Position numbers and translations under genes: made by a program. Shown piece after piece: positions 1 through 6,355 of a DNA stretch of 7,497 nucleotides (the first letter of the stretch is position 1; the number at the start of each line of letters is the position of its first letter). Below the pieces are notes generated by a model. That model was given only the letters and a program-made list of their open reading frames with translations. It was not told where the DNA came from and ran no database searches. The DNA is from CAZWVM01 sp964637705 (GTDB lineage: Bacteria; UBA8481): assembly GCA_964637705.1 (NCBI GenBank), contig CAZWVM010000175.1:1-7497 (forward strand). The letters run 5' to 3'.

Positions 1-2
1 GG

Positions 3-449
3 ATGCTCAAGGAATTCCGGGAATTCGTGGTGCGCGGGAACGTCTTCGACATGGCGGTCGGCATCATCATCGGCGGAGCCTTCGGCACGATCGTGAAGTC
101 GCTGGTCGAGGACGTCCTCATGCCGGTGATCGGGCTCTTCGTGGGCGGCGTCGATTTCTCGAACTTCTACTTCGTCCTGAAGCAGGGCGCGGCCGCGGGT
201 CCCTATGCGAACATCGCGGCGGCGAAGGAGGCGGGCGCCGTCGTGATCGGCTATGGCCTCTTCCTCAACCACCTCGTCAGCTTTCTCATCGTCGCCTTCG
301 CGGTCTTCATGCTGGTGAAGACGGTGAACCGGATGAAGCGCGAGGCCCCCGCGCCGGCTCCCGCGCCCTCGACGAAGGACTGCCCCCAGTGCCTGATGCC
401 GGTGCCCGTCGCCGCGAAGCGCTGCGGGCACTGCACGAGCGCGATCTGA
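3..449 (+). CDS. mscL: Large-conductance mechanosensitive channel MscL with C-terminal zinc ribbon
   Basis: Inner-membrane channel that opens under membrane tension to release solutes during hypo-osmotic shock. The 148-residue product starts with the MscL signature: an amphipathic N-terminal helix (LKEFREFVVRGN, residues 2-13), then TM1 with AVGIIIGGAFGTIV (18-31), a periplasmic loop (about 48-78) and TM2 (about 79-105). After a short charged stretch and a Pro-Ala linker (115-122), the usual C-terminal bundle helix is absent. In its place is a four-cysteine knuckle, CPQC (127-130) and CGHC (141-144), a probable zinc ribbon. MscL proteins with such a tail are known, so I read this as a natural variant. 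The ATG lies two bases from the window edge, so its ribosome-binding site is not visible and a start slightly upstream cannot be excluded, although the family N-terminus fits. The next gene starts 40 bp downstream on the same strand. Confidence 0.95.
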   Translation: MLKEFREFVVRGNVFDMAVGIIIGGAFGTIVKSLVEDVLMPVIGLFVGGVDFSNFYFVLKQGAAAGPYANIAAAKEAGAVVIGYGLFLNHLVSFLIVAFAVFMLVKTVNRMKREAPAPAPAPSTKDCPQCLMPVPVAAKRCGHCTSAI

Positions 450-489
450 GGATTCGCGGCAGGGGGGAGAGAGGAACGAACCCGGCCGC

Positions 490-1884
490 GTGATCTTCAC
501 CGAGCTCGGCTACCCGCTCCTCGTCACGGTCACCCTGCTCCTCTACGCGGTCCTCGCGGGCAGGAAGACGGGGCGGACCTGGCTCCTCCTGTTCGCGAGC
601 CTCTTCTTCTACGGCTGGTGGAGCCCCCGTTATCTCCCGCTGATCTTCGCCACGTCGATCCTCGATTATGTCACGGGAGGACTCATCCACCGCGCCCGGG
701 ACCCGTGGTTCCGCCGCTTCGTGCTTCTCTTCTCCCTCGCGGGCAACCTCGGCGTCCTGGCGTATTTCAAGTACGCCAACTTCTTCGCCGCGAACGTGGA
801 CGCGGCCTGCGCCCTCCTCGGACTCCCGGCCTTCTTCGGACGCACCTACGCCATCCTCCTGCCGGTCGGGATCTCCTTCTACACCTTCCAGTCCATGAGC
901 TACACCCTCGACATCTATTTCCGGAGGCTGGAACCCTGCCGGAGTTTCCTGGAGTTCGCGGCGTTCGTCATGTTCTTCCCTCAGCTCGTCGCCGGGCCGA
1001 TCCTGAGGGCCTCGGAATTCCTGCCCCAGCTCGATCGCGTGGCCGCGCTGTCCCTGCGGTCGCGGGGCCTTTTCCGGATCCTATACGGCCTCGGAAAGAA
1101 GATGTGGCTCTCGGACGCCCTGGGGATTCACGTCGTGGACCCGGCTTTCGCGGACCCGGCCTCCCATGCGGGCTTCGCGATGTGGATCGGTGTCTACGCC
1201 TATGCCTTCCAGATCTTCCTGGATTTCTCCGCGTATTCCGACATCGCGATCGGAACGGCCCGGCTCTTCGGCTTCGATCTGAACGAGAACTTCCGTTCGC
1301 CCTATCTGGCGTCCGACCCTCGCGAGTTCTGGAAGCGATGGCACATCTCCTTCTCCACCTGGCTCCGCGATTACCTCTACATCCCGCTGGGCGGAAACCG
1401 TGGCGGCGCGTGGTCGGTGCGGCGCAACCTGGCGGTCACGATGCTCCTCGGCGGTCTCTGGCACGGCGCGTCCTGGACCTTCGTCGCCTGGGGCGCCTGG
1501 CACGGAGCGCTGCTCGTTCTCTTCCGCGACCGGGCGTTTCCGGCCGCGGTGCCCCGCCCTCTCGCGCGCTTCGTCTTCTTCAACCTCGTCTGCTTCGGCT
1601 GGGTTCTCTTCCGCGCGGGCACCCTCGACACGGCCATCGCGGTGGTGGAATCGATGGCGGCGTGTCCGCGACCCGGGGTCCTTGCGCCCGGGACGCTTCT
1701 TCTCCTGGCGGCGGCGTGGTTCCTGCACGACGTCGTCGAGCCGAGGATCGAGAGAATCGACGCGCTCCTGGACGGATGGCCGGCGTTCCTGAGGGCGGCC
1801 GTCGTGTATGCGTGGATCCTGGGCGTGGTCTGGATGTGGGAGGCGCACGTTGCTCAAGCCACGTTCATCTACTTCCAGTTCTGA
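490..1884 (+). CDS. MBOAT-family membrane O-acyltransferase (AlgI/DltB-like)
   Basis: Polytopic membrane protein of 464 residues, close to the usual AlgI length. MBOAT proteins of this branch pass acyl (often acetyl) groups across the inner membrane for O-acylation of an exported polymer. Family marks are SLFFYGWWSP (37-46), LAYFKYANFF (90-99), LLPVGISFYTFQSMSYTLD (123-141), FFPQLVAGPI (162-171), LDFSAYSDIAIG (244-255), PREFWKRWHISFSTWLRDY (277-295), YIPLGGNRGG (297-306) and GGLWHGASWTF (321-331). His325 in the last motif matches the conserved MBOAT catalytic histidine; His285 and His338 are further conserved-looking sites. The GTG start is chosen because the family N-terminus begins here and no other start lies between it and the mscL stop. 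A purine-rich tract (461-476) precedes it at a long spacing. The 3' end overlaps the SGNH gene, its likely partner. The acceptor cannot be read from this window, since no alginate, cellulose or teichoic acid genes are present. Confidence 0.93.
   Translation: MIFTELGYPLLVTVTLLLYAVLAGRKTGRTWLLLFASLFFYGWWSPRYLPLIFATSILDYVTGGLIHRARDPWFRRFVLLFSLAGNLGVLAYFKYANFFAANVDAACALLGLPAFFGRTYAILLPVGISFYTFQSMSYTLDIYFRRLEPCRSFLEFAAFVMFFPQLVAGPILRASEFLPQLDRVAALSLRSRGLFRILYGLGKKMWLSDALGIHVVDPAFADPASHAGFAMWIGVYAYAFQIFLDFSAYSDIAIGTARLFGFDLNENFRSPYLASDPREFWKRWHISFSTWLRDYLYIPLGGNRGGAWSVRRNLAVTMLLGGLWHGASWTFVAWGAWHGALLVLFRDRAFPAAVPRPLARFVFFNLVCFGWVLFRAGTLDTAIAVVESMAACPRPGVLAPGTLLLLAAAWFLHDVVEPRIERIDALLDGWPAFLRAAVVYAWILGVVWMWEAHVAQATFIYFQF
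1838..1843 (+). promoter_or_regulatory. Ribosome-binding site for the SGNH gene, inside the MBOAT gene
   Basis: GGGAGG lies six bases before a TTG codon at 1850, in the reading frame of the downstream SGNH gene. No comparable Shine-Dalgarno precedes the earlier in-frame ATG at 1808. This decides the start in favour of TTG 1850 and gives a protein with a short hydrophilic N-terminus followed directly by a membrane anchor. Confidence 0.65.
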
Positions 1885-2914
1885 CACCGCCCCGCCGTCA
1901 GGCGGGGGGCGGCGGCTGCTCTCGACCGCGGCGTGGCTGGCCGCCCTCGTCGTTCTCGTGCCGCTCGGATTCCGCTCGACCGGCCTGCGCTACACCCTGC
2001 CGTACCACGATTACCGGTGGATCCGGGACCACGTGCTCACCGACACTCGCCCCCTCGATACTCTCTTCCTCGGGTCGTCGCAGAGCGGCGTCTGCATCGA
2101 CCCGTCGGCGGCCGTCCCGGGATTCGGCGCCGAGCGCCGCTCGATCGTCGTCAGCAACGCCTGGCACGGAAGAAACCTGCGCTACGTGATCCTTCGCGAC
2201 GTCCTGTCGCGACGGCGCGTTCGACGCGTGGTGATGGAGACGTCGAGCCTCATGGAGACCGTGAGATCCCACGAATGCTTCGGCTCGGTCGCCCTCCTCG
2301 AGGACGCCTGGTCGATACCGCTTCCCCGCGCGGCCTGGCCCGGTCTCTTCGCTCCGCGCCATTGCCGGTGGGTCTCGGATCTGCTCATGCCGTTCCTCGC
2401 GCCCCCGGTGCATGCCCTTCGCGAGCGGCTCATGGAGGCGTTTCCCGATGCGATGGGCGAGAACCGGGCGGCCATCGAGGAGATGGAGCGGAGGCACGGG
2501 TATGACCCGAGAGCGGGAAGCATGGGGGCATCGGCGCCGGCCGTCCTGCCCGCCGGCGCCGCCCTCATCGACGAGCGCGAAGCGCTACTGCGCAGGCTCC
2601 TGCCCTCCGCCTATCGATTCGAGATGGAAAGGTCGACACGGTTGTGCCGGGAGAACGGAGTCGAACTGCTCTTCCTGTATCTTCCGCCCCGCGGCTACGG
2701 GGCGCTCGATCCGCGCCTGCGCGAGGACCTCGCGCGCTTCGCGCCCGTCCTCGAGCCGCCCTGGGAGGAATGGCAGGATGCCTCGCTCTGGCGCGACGAG
2801 TTCCACGTCAACAGCGAGGGAACCGCGCGGATCTCGGCCTGGCTGAGGTCGCGTTTCGTCGACTATTCGAACCCGATCTCCGGCGACGAGGGAGAACCGC
2901 GCAACACGATGTGA
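1850..2914 (+). CDS. Membrane-anchored SGNH-hydrolase-like partner of the MBOAT protein (AlgJ/DltD-like)
   Basis: With the TTG start the product has 354 residues. It has a short polar N-terminus, one membrane anchor (about 23-41, LLSTAAWLAALVVLVPLGF) and then a soluble domain expected outside the inner membrane. The SGNH-type marks are TLFLGSSQSG (71-80; candidate nucleophile Ser76 or Ser77), VSNAWHG (101-107) and DEFHVNSEG (316-324), whose Asp316-x-x-His319 is the usual catalytic pair of the last block. MBOAT transporters are commonly encoded next to such a protein (AlgJ/AlgX, DltD, PatB types), which completes acyl transfer to the polymer. The gene overlaps the MBOAT gene by 35 bp, implying co-translation. 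An ATG at 1808 would add 14 residues but lacks a good ribosome-binding site. The last ~17 codons lie antisense to the end of gspN. The family is clear from motifs and context; the exact subfamily and the acceptor are not. Confidence 0.82.
   Translation: MLKPRSSTSSSDTAPPSGGGRRLLSTAAWLAALVVLVPLGFRSTGLRYTLPYHDYRWIRDHVLTDTRPLDTLFLGSSQSGVCIDPSAAVPGFGAERRSIVVSNAWHGRNLRYVILRDVLSRRRVRRVVMETSSLMETVRSHECFGSVALLEDAWSIPLPRAAWPGLFAPRHCRWVSDLLMPFLAPPVHALRERLMEAFPDAMGENRAAIEEMERRHGYDPRAGSMGASAPAVLPAGAALIDEREALLRRLLPSAYRFEMERSTRLCRENGVELLFLYLPPRGYGALDPRLREDLARFAPVLEPPWEEWQDASLWRDEFHVNSEGTARISAWLRSRFVDYSNPISGDEGEPRNTM
1890..1907 (+). other. GC-rich hairpin just after the MBOAT stop codon
   Basis: CCCCGCC (1890-1896) and GGCGGGG (1901-1907) form a perfect 7-bp stem with a 4-base GTCA loop. 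It starts five bases after the MBOAT stop codon and 40 bases into the SGNH coding sequence. No T-run follows, so it is not a standard intrinsic terminator. It could shape ribosome traffic or mRNA decay between the two genes, or be a by-product of Pro/Gly codons. Confidence 0.4.
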
Positions 2915-3690
2915 AGGCTCCCGTCGGGCTTGGCGATGCGCCCGATGAGAGACCCGGTCCTGCCGAGGGCTTCACGGAAGGAGGCGGAGGGAGTGGCGCG
3001 CACGCGGATCTCCATCGGGGCCGATCCGATCGCGTTGCCGGGCCCGATCCGGCCTTCTCCCTCGAGACGCACGTTGCCGCCCTCGGCGCGGAGGGTCTTC
3101 ACCACGACGACGTCCTTTTCGAAGTCGATCCGCGCCGTCAGTTCCGCGGCCTCGATGCGCGGGAGATCCATGCCCGCGAGCACGGGACGTTCCAGGGAGG
3201 GTTTCGCGATGGAAATGTCCAGGGAACCCACCCGTCCTTCTCCCGTCTTCTCGACGCGGCCCCGCGCGCTCAGGAATCCCTTCAGGCCCGCCCGGACATG
3301 CCGCGTCGGGGCGAACCGGGCGAGATCCACGCCCTCCAGTTCGATCTCGTAAGAGGCACCGTCCACGCCGAGCGCCGCCCGTCCGCCCGCGAGGAGCGTT
3401 TCGACGGTCGCGGCACGCCGGCCCAGAAAGAGTCCGAGGCCGGGCGTGAGGCGGAGCGATTCGAGGTCCTGGGTGGCCGACCCGCCGGCCCACGAGGCGG
3501 TCACATCCTCGCAAAGAACCGAGAGCGGCAACGAGAAACGGGCCGCGCGGCAGGTGAGCGTGACGCCGGTGCGTTCCGCGACGCGCGGGAAGATCCAGCG
3601 CGCGGCGATGCCGTCCAGGGGGAGAGAGAGGGCGAGCGCCAGGGCGAACGAGACGGCGAAGAGGAGGATGTAGGAGACGGCGGCGCGCAT
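2863..3690 (-). CDS. gspN: Type II secretion system protein GspN
   Basis: The 275-residue product has an N-terminal membrane anchor (about 3-23), then a region rich in beta-strand patterns with hydrophobic/polar alternation and no cysteine or enzymatic motif. The order matches the GspN family of delta-proteobacteria and related phyla: anchor, a TGVTLTCRAARFSLPLSV segment (41-58), a leucine-rich stretch at 76-100 (LESLRLTPGLGLFLGRRAA at 76-94), a late DFEKDVVVV strand (189-197), and a C-terminal LRGSPSSPEI (263-272) resembling the family's closing 'GTxxxP' strand. GspN proteins are inner-membrane anchored with a periplasmic domain and belong to type II secretion loci; their exact role is poorly defined. 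The ATG is well fixed because an in-frame TAA lies five codons upstream. No clear Shine-Dalgarno precedes it. No other gsp gene is in the window. The identification is by overall pattern, so an AsmA-like periplasmic protein is the main alternative. Confidence 0.75.
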   Translation of the reverse strand: MRAAVSYILLFAVSFALALALSLPLDGIAARWIFPRVAERTGVTLTCRAARFSLPLSVLCEDVTASWAGGSATQDLESLRLTPGLGLFLGRRAATVETLLAGGRAALGVDGASYEIELEGVDLARFAPTRHVRAGLKGFLSARGRVEKTGEGRVGSLDISIAKPSLERPVLAGMDLPRIEAAELTARIDFEKDVVVVKTLRAEGGNVRLEGEGRIGPGNAIGSAPMEIRVRATPSASFREALGRTGSLIGRIAKPDGSLHIVLRGSPSSPEIGFE

Positions 3691-3701
3691 GACGTCACGC
3701 C

Positions 3702-3730
3702 ATTACACGCGCTCGACAGATTCTCGGCAA
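3702..3730 (-). promoter_or_regulatory. Possible sigma70-type promoter for gspN
   Basis: On the minus strand, TTGCCG (3725-3730) and TGTAAT (3702-3707) are separated by exactly 17 bp, and the second element ends 11 bp before the gspN ATG. The -10 lacks the most important second-position A, so this is a weak match. If used, the leader would be only about 4-5 bases, in keeping with the absence of a Shine-Dalgarno. Confidence 0.25.
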
Positions 3731-3784
3731 GGTCTCTTTTGGACGCGGCCGGCGTCCTCGATTGACATCTCACCCGCGCCCGGG

Positions 3785-3811
3785 CCCCCGCGGCCGCCCT
3801 CGCCCCCGCGG
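3785..3811. repeat. Short direct repeat in the gspN-cyaA intergenic region
   Basis: CCCCCGCGG occurs at 3785-3793 and again at 3803-3811, an 18-bp period, inside a C-rich tract. Each copy ends in the self-complementary CCGCGG, so the two could also pair as a hairpin. Spacing of nearly two helical turns would suit a bound protein, but a GC-rich background can produce this by chance. Confidence 0.35.
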
Positions 3812-3847
3812 TCGATGAATTCTGTCCGGTTTTCCCCCCGCTTTCCC

Positions 3848-3853
3848 TATAAT
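3848..3853 (+). promoter_or_regulatory. Perfect -10 box placed for a leaderless cyaA transcript
   Basis: TATAAT stands out in a strongly GC-rich region. Exactly six bases (CGTCCC) separate it from the GTG start codon of cyaA, so transcription would begin at or next to the G of that codon. There is no Shine-Dalgarno. No good -35 is present at 16-18 bp; the base run there is TCCGGT (3825-3830). The TTGACA at 3762-3767 is too far away to pair with it. Confidence 0.6.
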
Positions 3854-3859
3854 CGTCCC

Positions 3860-6337
3860 GTGAGCCTCTTCGAACTCTGCCGCGCACTCAACCGGCGCCG
3901 CCTCGAATCCCTCCAGGACGCCTTGACGTCCCAGAAGTGGAAGACCTTCTGCGCCATCCCGGCCATTCTCCATTACAATTTCCCGTTTCTGCCGGGGTGC
4001 CGGGACGGTTTCGCTCCCCACGGTTTCGTGCGGCCGTCCTTCGCCGTGGACAGCCTCCACCACGCGGGGGAACTCTTCATGGACTTGCGGACCCGGACGG
4101 CGCCGCCGCGCCAGTCCCGCCTGCTCGGGCTCTACGCCATGGGCTCGGTCGGCAGCGCCTGCTTCACCTCCGCCTCCGACATCGACTTCTGGCTTCTCCA
4201 CGAGGCGAAGTCCTTCCAGGGCGGGGACTGGCAGCACCTCGAGGAGAAGCTCAGGGCGGTCGAGCGGTGGGCGATGGAGTCGGCCGGGCTGGAGACGCAT
4301 TTCTACATCCACGAGATCGGCGAGGTTCAGCGCGCGACTTTCTCCTACGACCGCCAGCACGCCGGGGAGTTCGGGGCGATTTTAAAGGAGGAGTTTCTCC
4401 GCACGTGCGTGCACGTGGCCGGGTTCGAGCCGGCGCACTGGGGCGGCCCGGACGCCGCGATCGACTTCGGCCCTGTTCCGCACCTCTCGACGGAGCAGTA
4501 CCTCTCCGCCTGCCTGACGCAGCTGGAGAAAGCGCTGGAGAAGCCCTTCAAGTCGGCCCTGAAGATCGCGCTCCTGAGGCGGCTCGCCGCGAAGCCGGCG
4601 GAGAAACTGCCCGCCGAGATCTTCTGGGAGCGGGCGACGCTGGGCGCGAGGCCGGATCCGTACATGCTCCTCCTGGAGACGCTCTGGGATCACTTCAGCG
4701 CGATCGGCGACACGGCCGCGCACTCGTTCCTCAAGAACGTCCTGTATATGAAGATGGTGGCGGAGGAGACTTCGCCGGAACGGCTGAGGCGCAACAAGGA
4801 CCGTCTCCTCGCCGCGCGCTTCCAGGCGATCGGGCAGGCGATCGATTTGGACCGGCTCGACGGTTTTTTCCTCTGGCCCTTCGAGGAGCGGATCCGGTTC
4901 TCCGAGGAGATCACGCGCTACCTCCAGGATTCGCTGCGCGAGATCAGCTCCTACATCGGGCAGACGAAGCTCGACCCGGCGCGGGTCAGGGCCCTGACGC
5001 GAAAGGTGATGCTGAGGCGCGCGGCCGGGGACGTCGTGGAGAGCCTCACCTTCTCCGACGTGCCGTCCCGCGGCGAGCAGGTTTTCTCTTGCGTCCTGGA
5101 CGAGCGGACGGACGAGTGGCTGCTGGCCTTGCAGCGTTTCAGCGGCCGCCCCGACGTCGCCGGAATCGAGCCGGTGAGGAAGGCGAAGACGATCGTTCCC
5201 CTGCTCGCCTTCGGCATTCGCAACAACCTCCTGAAACGCTCGAAGACCGAGGTGAGGATCTACCCGAGCGACCTGGCGCCGCGCCGGATGCCCGAGATTC
5301 TCGAGGCGGTGGAACGCCTGCTGACCGGTTCGGTCTCCGACGAGGCCCTCGAGGGCGCCTCCGTGCCCCAACGGCATCTCCTGGTCCTGGAGCAGCCGGT
5401 GATGAAGGATCCGGAGTCGCGCCGGGCCAGCCTCTTGACCCGTACGAGCTGGGGCCTCGTGGAGCCCCGGTGCTTCGCGGGCGCGGAATCCTTCCCGGCG
5501 GCCCTCCGGGCGATCCTCGCGCTGCCGCACGCCGCCGGCGGCGTCGAATTCCTCCTGGACCCGGTCTCGGGACCGGACGGGCGCGAGGTGACCGAGGCCT
5601 TCGAGAGGGACACGGCGGAGGATCCGGCGGCGACGAGCGTCATCCGCGACACGAGCGTCTACCACCTGATCCGGCGCGGAGGCGTGCGGAGCGCGTCGAG
5701 CCTGGAAGCCCTGCTCCTCGAGCTCGGACGCGAAGGCGGCCGGGTCGCCCTGGCCGCCGTCCCGGGCGGCGAGGACGGGGAGATGCTGAAGGGACTCTTC
5801 GCGCGCGCCGCCCAGGGGCCCGCGGCGATCTTCCGCTTCGCGATGGAGCAGGAGACGGGGTTTCTCGTCGTGGACCGCGACGGTTCCTGCGACGGGTGGA
5901 CGGTCCACGAGGCCGACGCGCCCTACAGCCTCATGGCGAACTTCCGTTACATCCGCAACCTTCTCGGCGGAAACGCCGTCGAGGTCTACGCGGTGGAGCG
6001 GCGAAGGGGTGTGCGCGACACGTGGCACTTCGGCAAGATCCCCCTGGATCCGCCCGCCGAGTCCTCCTCGGACCTCCACTTCAACCTCGCGGAGGACGGG
6101 CAGGTCTCCATCCGGTTCGGCTCGCGCACCATCGAGCGCGGAGCGATGAGCGAGGCGTGCGCCCTCGTGGCCCAGCTCATCCGCGCGGCCCGCAAGGTGA
6201 ACCGCTACTATCCGCCGTTCCTGACCGGCGTGACGTTTCCCCCGGAGATGTCGAAGCGTATCTCCATACCCGAGGCGACGCGCGTGAAGAGGGAGCTCGA
6301 GGGGAGGATCGGGAAGATTCTCGCGGCGATGTATTAG
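3860..6337 (+). CDS. cyaA: Class I adenylate cyclase
   Basis: Converts ATP to cyclic AMP and pyrophosphate in the cytoplasm. The 825-residue product is close in length to E. coli CyaA (848). Its N-terminal half aligns with that enzyme from memory: AILHYNFPFLPGCRDG (35-50) against LLHYHHPLMPGYLDG. The nucleotidyltransferase motif MGSVGSACFTSASDIDFW (94-111) follows, with Ser96, Ser106, Asp107, Asp109 and Trp111 at the same mutual spacing as the E. coli catalytic residues. Later come LSTEQYLSACLTQLEK (209-224), KPFKSALKIALLR (228-240) and DPYMLLLETLWDHF (266-279). The C-terminal half (about 380-825) shows no motif I recognise and probably is a divergent regulatory region. The GTG start is preferred because it gives the family N-terminal length. 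The frame is open to an ATG at 3689, but the extra 57 residues are Pro/Arg/Ser-rich with no family resemblance; ATG 3815 is a weaker alternative. Transcribed away from gspN, apparently alone. Confidence 0.93.
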   Translation: MSLFELCRALNRRRLESLQDALTSQKWKTFCAIPAILHYNFPFLPGCRDGFAPHGFVRPSFAVDSLHHAGELFMDLRTRTAPPRQSRLLGLYAMGSVGSACFTSASDIDFWLLHEAKSFQGGDWQHLEEKLRAVERWAMESAGLETHFYIHEIGEVQRATFSYDRQHAGEFGAILKEEFLRTCVHVAGFEPAHWGGPDAAIDFGPVPHLSTEQYLSACLTQLEKALEKPFKSALKIALLRRLAAKPAEKLPAEIFWERATLGARPDPYMLLLETLWDHFSAIGDTAAHSFLKNVLYMKMVAEETSPERLRRNKDRLLAARFQAIGQAIDLDRLDGFFLWPFEERIRFSEEITRYLQDSLREISSYIGQTKLDPARVRALTRKVMLRRAAGDVVESLTFSDVPSRGEQVFSCVLDERTDEWLLALQRFSGRPDVAGIEPVRKAKTIVPLLAFGIRNNLLKRSKTEVRIYPSDLAPRRMPEILEAVERLLTGSVSDEALEGASVPQRHLLVLEQPVMKDPESRRASLLTRTSWGLVEPRCFAGAESFPAALRAILALPHAAGGVEFLLDPVSGPDGREVTEAFERDTAEDPAATSVIRDTSVYHLIRRGGVRSASSLEALLLELGREGGRVALAAVPGGEDGEMLKGLFARAAQGPAAIFRFAMEQETGFLVVDRDGSCDGWTVHEADAPYSLMANFRYIRNLLGGNAVEVYAVERRRGVRDTWHFGKIPLDPPAESSSDLHFNLAEDGQVSIRFGSRTIERGAMSEACALVAQLIRAARKVNRYYPPFLTGVTFPPEMSKRISIPEATRVKRELEGRIGKILAAMY

Positions 6338-6355
6338 CGCGGGGCGCCGAGCGGA

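Noticed and set aside
618..2189. 523-codon open frame overlapping the MBOAT and SGNH genes
   Set aside because: Arg/Pro-rich shadow translation across two recognisable genes in other frames.
2644..3765. 373-codon plus-strand open frame opposite gspN
   Set aside because: Composition dominated by Arg, Gly, Glu and Ala, no motif; the minus strand has an N-terminal membrane anchor and GspN pattern.
3762..3767. TTGACA, a perfect -35 hexamer upstream of cyaA
   Set aside because: The sequence 17 bp downstream is CCCCCG, not a -10, and the TATAAT is about 80 bp away.
3689..3859. 57-residue N-terminal extension of CyaA from the ATG at 3689
   Set aside because: Pro/Ser/Arg-rich, no resemblance to the family N-terminus, and it would place the TATAAT and C-rich intergenic tract inside the gene.
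4384..4391. AAAGGAGG, a perfect Shine-Dalgarno-like sequence inside cyaA
   Set aside because: It encodes Lys-Glu-Glu in the conserved frame. The nearest starts are GTG codons 13-17 bases away, one out of frame and one in the middle of the catalytic half; an internal gene is not supported.
4382..6079. 565-codon open frame antisense to cyaA
   Set aside because: Low-complexity Arg/Glu/Leu/Val/Asp/Gly composition, no motif and no initiation signal; a shadow of cyaA codon bias.
6338..6355. Possible terminator between cyaA and the SRAP gene
   Set aside because: Only 18 bp, GC-rich, with no clear stem followed by a T-run on either strand.
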